Shown here piece by piece: positions 60,312-64,000 of a stretch of 64,000 bases of DNA. Both the position numbers and the translations under genes were made by a program. How positions within the stretch are numbered: the stretch's first letter is position 1; each line of letters opens with the position of its first letter. The stretch comes from Nissolia schottii (lineage: Eukaryota; Streptophyta; Magnoliopsida; Fabales; Fabaceae), in contig QANU01109800.1 of NCBI GenBank assembly GCA_003254905.1, positions 316,362-380,361 on the forward strand, written 5' to 3'. A model generated the notes under the pieces. The model was given only the letters and a program-made list of their open reading frames with translations, was not told the origin of the DNA and did not search any database.

Positions 60312-62723
60312 ATGGCAGATAAGCTCGCTCTCCCTCTACTCAACCCTAACCCTTCACCTTCACCTTCACCTTCACCTTCACCCTCTCCCATAACCCCTCT
60401 CCTTCAAGACCTCTTTTTGAACACAAATCCCGCTCCTTCCCCGCAACTCCACCTCACCCATTCTCCCTCACGTGCAGAGCACGCCGTTCCTCTCTCCAAC
60501 CGCCGCCGCAACAACCCTTCTTCAAGTCTCCACCTTTCCCCTCAAGGTCAGCGAATTCTCCAATCCTTGATCGACCCTTCTTTTGACTCCAATCGCTCCG
60601 ACGAAATTCTGCACCCGCTACTCGAACAAGCCAGTTCTTCTGGCGGGGAATCGTTGTCTTGTGAAATTTTGGGTATAATCAAGGGTTTAGGGTCTTTCAA
60701 AAAATTCGAACTTGTATTGAGTTTGTTTGATTGGGTTCGTAATAGGGACGACTGCGTTTCGCTCTTGAATGGTTCTGTAGTCGCTAGGATTATCAGCATT
60801 CTTGGTAAATCGGGTGGGGTCTCATATGCGGCTTCGTTGCTACACAAGCTAGAAAACGATGATGGTGTTGAGGTAGATTCGAATACCTACACTTCTATGA
60901 TAATTGCTTATGCTAAGAATAAGAGGTACAGGGAGGCCTTGAGTGTATTTAACAAGATGGAACAAGTTGGGTGTGAGCCTAGTTTAATTACTTACAATGC
61001 TGTTTTGAATGTTTATGGGAAAATGAGCATGCCTTGGACTAAGATCGTTGATCTTGTTCAGTGCATGAAAAGCCACGGGCTTGCCCCGAATTTGTGCACG
61101 TATAATACACTTATAAGTTGTTGTCGCCCTGGGTCTTTGTACGAAGAAGCCCTTGGGATTTTTGAGGAGATTATGTTAGCTGGATTTATGCCTGACATGA
61201 TTACATATAACGCGCTGTTAGATGTTTACGGGAAGTCCAGGCAGCCTAAGGAAGCTATGGATGTTCTGAGACAGATGGAAAGCGATGGTTTTCCTCCTGA
61301 CATTGTGACTTACAATTCGTTGATATCGGCTGCTAGGGTTTGTTTGTTTGAGGAAGCATTGGAGCTTAAAACCCAGATGGTGGAGAAAGGGATCAAACCT
61401 GATGTTTACACCTACACCACCCTTTTGTCAGGGTTTGTGAAGGCCAGAGAAGATGAGTTCGCGATGAAAGTTTTTGAAGAAATGATAGCAGCAGGCTGCA
61501 AACCTAATATATGCACCTTCAATGCCGTTATTAAGATGTATGGTGACCGAGGGAAGTTTGCAGAAATGGATAAAGTTTATAAGGAGATGAAGTCATGCAG
61601 TTGTTCCCCTGATATTGTTACTTGGAACACACTTTTGGCTGTATTTGGACAAAATGGATTGGACTCTGAAGTATCAAAAGTATTTAAAGAAATGGAGAGA
61701 GCAGGGTTTGTGCTAGAGAGGGACACCTTCAACACTTTAATAAGTGCATACAGCATATGTGGTTCCTTTGACAAAGCTATGGCTATTTATAATAGAATGC
61801 TGGAAGCTGGATTGATTCCTGATCTTTCTACCTACAATGCTGTTTTAGCAGCATTGGCTCGAGGAGGGCATTGGGAACAATCTGAGAAAGTTCTTGCTGA
61901 AATGAAGGATGGTCAATGTAAACCTAATGAGATAACATACTATTCTTTGCTTCATGCTTATGCCAATGGTAAGCAGATTGAAAGGATGAATGCTCTTGCG
62001 GAGGAGATATACTCTGGCACAATTAAACCACATGCTGTTCTTTTGAATGCCCTTGTTCGAGTGAACAGCAAGATGGATCTCCTTAAAGAAACAGAACGTG
62101 CCTTTTTGGAGTTAAGGAAGAGAAGAATCTCGCCTGAAATGACTACTCTGAAAGCAATGCTTTTAATTTATGAGAGGAAGAAGATGAAAGGCAAAACCAA
62201 AGTGATTTTGAACTTTATGTATGATAGTGGATTTACACTTAGTTTGTCTACTTATAACAGGTTGATGTATATGTATAGCCGCACTGAAAAATTCCAAAAA
62301 TCAGAAAAGATCTTGAGGGAAATTATAGATAGAGGAATCAAGCCTGATATAATCTCGTACAACATTGTTATTTATGCATACTGCAGAAATGGCAAGATGA
62401 CAGAGGCGAAAAGGATCTTCAAAGAAATGAAAGACCCTGCACCTGTTCCTGATGTTGTTACGCACAACACATTTGTAGCAACTTATGCCGCTAACTCGAA
62501 GTTTGTGGAGGCTTGTGATTTAGTTCAGGACATGATCAAGCAGGGATGTAAGCCAAACCAGAATACTTTCAACATCATAGTTGATTGGTACTGTAAGCTC
62601 AATTTGCAAAATGAGGCGAACAATTTTGCTCAAAACCTTGGCAACCTTGATCCACATATAGCTGAGGAGGAAAAAAGCAGGTTACTAGAGCGCATAGCAA
62701 ATAAATGGTCAAGAGTTCCATGA
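60312..62723 (+). CDS. P-class pentatricopeptide repeat protein, At5g02860-like (803 aa)
   Basis: A single intronless ORF, as usual for plant PPR genes. The start 'MADKLALPLLNP' matches the N-terminus I recall for Arabidopsis At5g02860 (about 819 aa). An N-terminal Ser/Pro-rich region with an (SP)n run is likely a chloroplast transit peptide. From about residue 190 to the end there are roughly 17 tandem 35-residue PPR motifs, such as 'MITYNALLDVYGKSRQPKEA' and 'LSTYNAVLAALARGGHWEQS'. No E, DYW or SMR domain is visible, so it is P-class: a sequence-specific organellar RNA-binding protein affecting transcript stability, splicing or translation. The target RNA cannot be read here. Motif 5 ('IVTYNSLISAARVCLFEEAL') is one residue short. 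Confidence 0.95.
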   Translation: MADKLALPLLNPNPSPSPSPSPSPSPITPLLQDLFLNTNPAPSPQLHLTHSPSRAEHAVPLSNRRRNNPSSSLHLSPQGQRILQSLIDPSFDSNRSDEILHPLLEQASSSGGESLSCEILGIIKGLGSFKKFELVLSLFDWVRNRDDCVSLLNGSVVARIISILGKSGGVSYAASLLHKLENDDGVEVDSNTYTSMIIAYAKNKRYREALSVFNKMEQVGCEPSLITYNAVLNVYGKMSMPWTKIVDLVQCMKSHGLAPNLCTYNTLISCCRPGSLYEEALGIFEEIMLAGFMPDMITYNALLDVYGKSRQPKEAMDVLRQMESDGFPPDIVTYNSLISAARVCLFEEALELKTQMVEKGIKPDVYTYTTLLSGFVKAREDEFAMKVFEEMIAAGCKPNICTFNAVIKMYGDRGKFAEMDKVYKEMKSCSCSPDIVTWNTLLAVFGQNGLDSEVSKVFKEMERAGFVLERDTFNTLISAYSICGSFDKAMAIYNRMLEAGLIPDLSTYNAVLAALARGGHWEQSEKVLAEMKDGQCKPNEITYYSLLHAYANGKQIERMNALAEEIYSGTIKPHAVLLNALVRVNSKMDLLKETERAFLELRKRRISPEMTTLKAMLLIYERKKMKGKTKVILNFMYDSGFTLSLSTYNRLMYMYSRTEKFQKSEKILREIIDRGIKPDIISYNIVIYAYCRNGKMTEAKRIFKEMKDPAPVPDVVTHNTFVATYAANSKFVEACDLVQDMIKQGCKPNQNTFNIIVDWYCKLNLQNEANNFAQNLGNLDPHIAEEEKSRLLERIANKWSRVP
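60350..60385 (+). repeat. Hexanucleotide (CTTCAC)n repeat in the PPR transit peptide
   Basis: Five to six tandem copies encode the Ser-Pro run near residues 13-25. Copy number is likely variable between accessions. Confidence 0.85.
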
Positions 62724-64000
62724 TACTACGTAGGCTTCATTAGAATGCAATGCCTATTTTGGTCTCTCATTGGATGCTCTCCTTGCCTACCTATGTGGTT
62801 CAACTTTTGGTTATGGAGTTTGGCATAAACCCAGAATTCATAAATGGCTGTATTTATCTGAAGAAAATTCAGCAGTGTATCTGCCGAGTGAGATGCATTG
62901 TAGGTGTGATTTTTCAGAAAGGTAGGAAATACTGTGTAGAATACAAAAAGTATGCTGTGAGGGTTTTGTTTTTGGCACAGAAGTGTTTTTGATAACTTCT
63001 GGTACTGGTAGGATTTTGTAGTGCACTGTTTGTGTAACAACAAATAAGATTTTTGTATGCGGTTTTCTGGAGTTCCATAAGTTATAGATCATTCTTTCAG
63101 ACATGAGTGCTGTTTGTTAGAAGATTCAATGTACTACCATTGTCTTCGATTAAAGCTAGTCAAGTTTTGAACAAGTCAGAACATTAGTGTAAGATCAGTC
63201 AGAATAAAGCACTTCTTGAAAATTCACTACTAGTGATGGACAACTTCTGATTCACTCCCTTTATCCCAATTACTGTGCTAATTCCGCAAGTTGTAAGCAC
63301 TGCTTTTTGTTATTTTGGAAGTTTCTTTATATCTTTAAGGAATTGTGTCCTCCAAGACGTCCAAGAAAGTGCATGAGCATAAGTTGAAAATCAAGAGAAG
63401 CTGCATACGAGGTGACACTATGAACATGTTTGGTCATAATGGCTACATGAACAAAACAAGGCCACTTTGGCTGTTAGAAAAGGTGAAGTGGTTGAGACCA
63501 GTCAAACATGGACTATTGACTTGCTTTTCATAACCGTTCGCTAGGAATCCTCATCATCAATGTCATACCCCAACACGACAAAGGCAAAATAACTTGCTTT
63601 TCTCTGTTCTTACGGATGTTTTAAGTATCATTTTTAATGAGTAAAGAACATAATTGTTCATAATTTCTGTAAGGTTGACCAAATTGCCAACTCAGCGTTC
63701 TACAAACCAATCACAACTTTGATAAATTAACATAATTAGAATCTTAATTTTAACCTAATTATAGCATGTAAAAAAATAATATTTTTTATGAGGGATTGAG
63801 AAGAAGAATTAGAACCTAGAATTAAAGATGTAGATGCCATCATTGCGTTGTTTGTGAATCTAAAGAGTCTTGGCTGCAATTAGGAGAAAACGAAGAGTTT
63901 TTACGCACTATTCCAAAGTCAAGCTCCAAACACTTTCATTTTTATTCTTAATATGTAGTGGTAGAGACTCTTCCATTTATTAGTCAATGATGGACCTAGC
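62724..64000. other. PPR 3'UTR and downstream intergenic DNA
   Basis: The first several hundred bases are probably 3'UTR. The short frames here (62750-62992, 63345-63533) show no recognised family. No repeats were identified to the window end. Confidence 0.4.

Noticed and set aside
60143-60391. Minus-strand frame starting with a Gly-Glu run
   Set aside because: Antisense of the CTTCAC repeat in the PPR gene.
1-64000. tRNA genes, rRNA genes, CRISPR arrays, phage or bacterial operons
   Set aside because: I saw no complete tRNA cloverleaf signature, rRNA similarity or spaced repeat array. The sequence is plant nuclear in character.

Overview
The window looks like nuclear DNA from a legume, most likely Glycine (soybean). 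The reasons are AT-rich intergenic DNA, spliced genes with consensus GT..AG introns, plant-only families (GASA/snakin, classical arabinogalactan protein, DUF620, P-class PPR) and dense plant-type transposon debris. There is no bacterial or organellar signature. Two ambiguous bases (8251, 56307) mark it as an assembled genomic sequence. Species assignment is inference.

Layout. 1-165 is the end of a transposon. 742-2205 (-) is a three-exon TXNDC9 homologue. 4689-5187 (-) is a two-exon GASA/snakin peptide gene. 6719-13749 (-) is a ten-exon gene for an 803-residue protein with N-terminal LRRs, a WD40 domain and a WDxR (DWD) motif; two of its introns carry datable transposon insertions. 14000-22608 is intergenic with a long inverted-repeat element. 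22609-32180 is a decayed Ty3/gypsy retrotransposon of Tat-like structure, with both LTRs, gag, pol and an antisense ORF region, and with a MITE inside its protease region. 32511-33058 is a second, inverted copy of the hAT-like MITE found in the WD40 gene intron. 35860-38105 (+) is a three-exon DUF620 gene with a GC-rich first exon. 40500-41966 is a LINE remnant split by a hAT-like element. 42817-42939 is a tRNA-type SINE with target duplications. 43260-47440 holds a possible hydrolase fragment and several foldback elements. 47978-48807 (-) is a two-exon GPI-anchored arabinogalactan protein gene. 51716-53184 is a long-TIR Mutator-like element. 56933-57239 (+) is SEC61 gamma, with a 3'UTR intron. 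59432-59900 (-) is a LINE RNase H remnant. 60312-62723 (+) is an intronless 803-residue PPR gene resembling Arabidopsis At5g02860.

The seven intact genes share no evident pathway: folding cochaperone, secreted peptide, probable CUL4 adaptor, unknown DUF620 protein, cell-wall proteoglycan, ER translocon subunit and organellar RNA-binding protein. This is ordinary plant gene order. What stands out is the transposon record: several insertions can be delimited to the base by target-site duplications, nested insertions give relative ages, and many retrotransposon stop codons look like C-to-T or G-to-A decay. I did not find a convincing new biological system.
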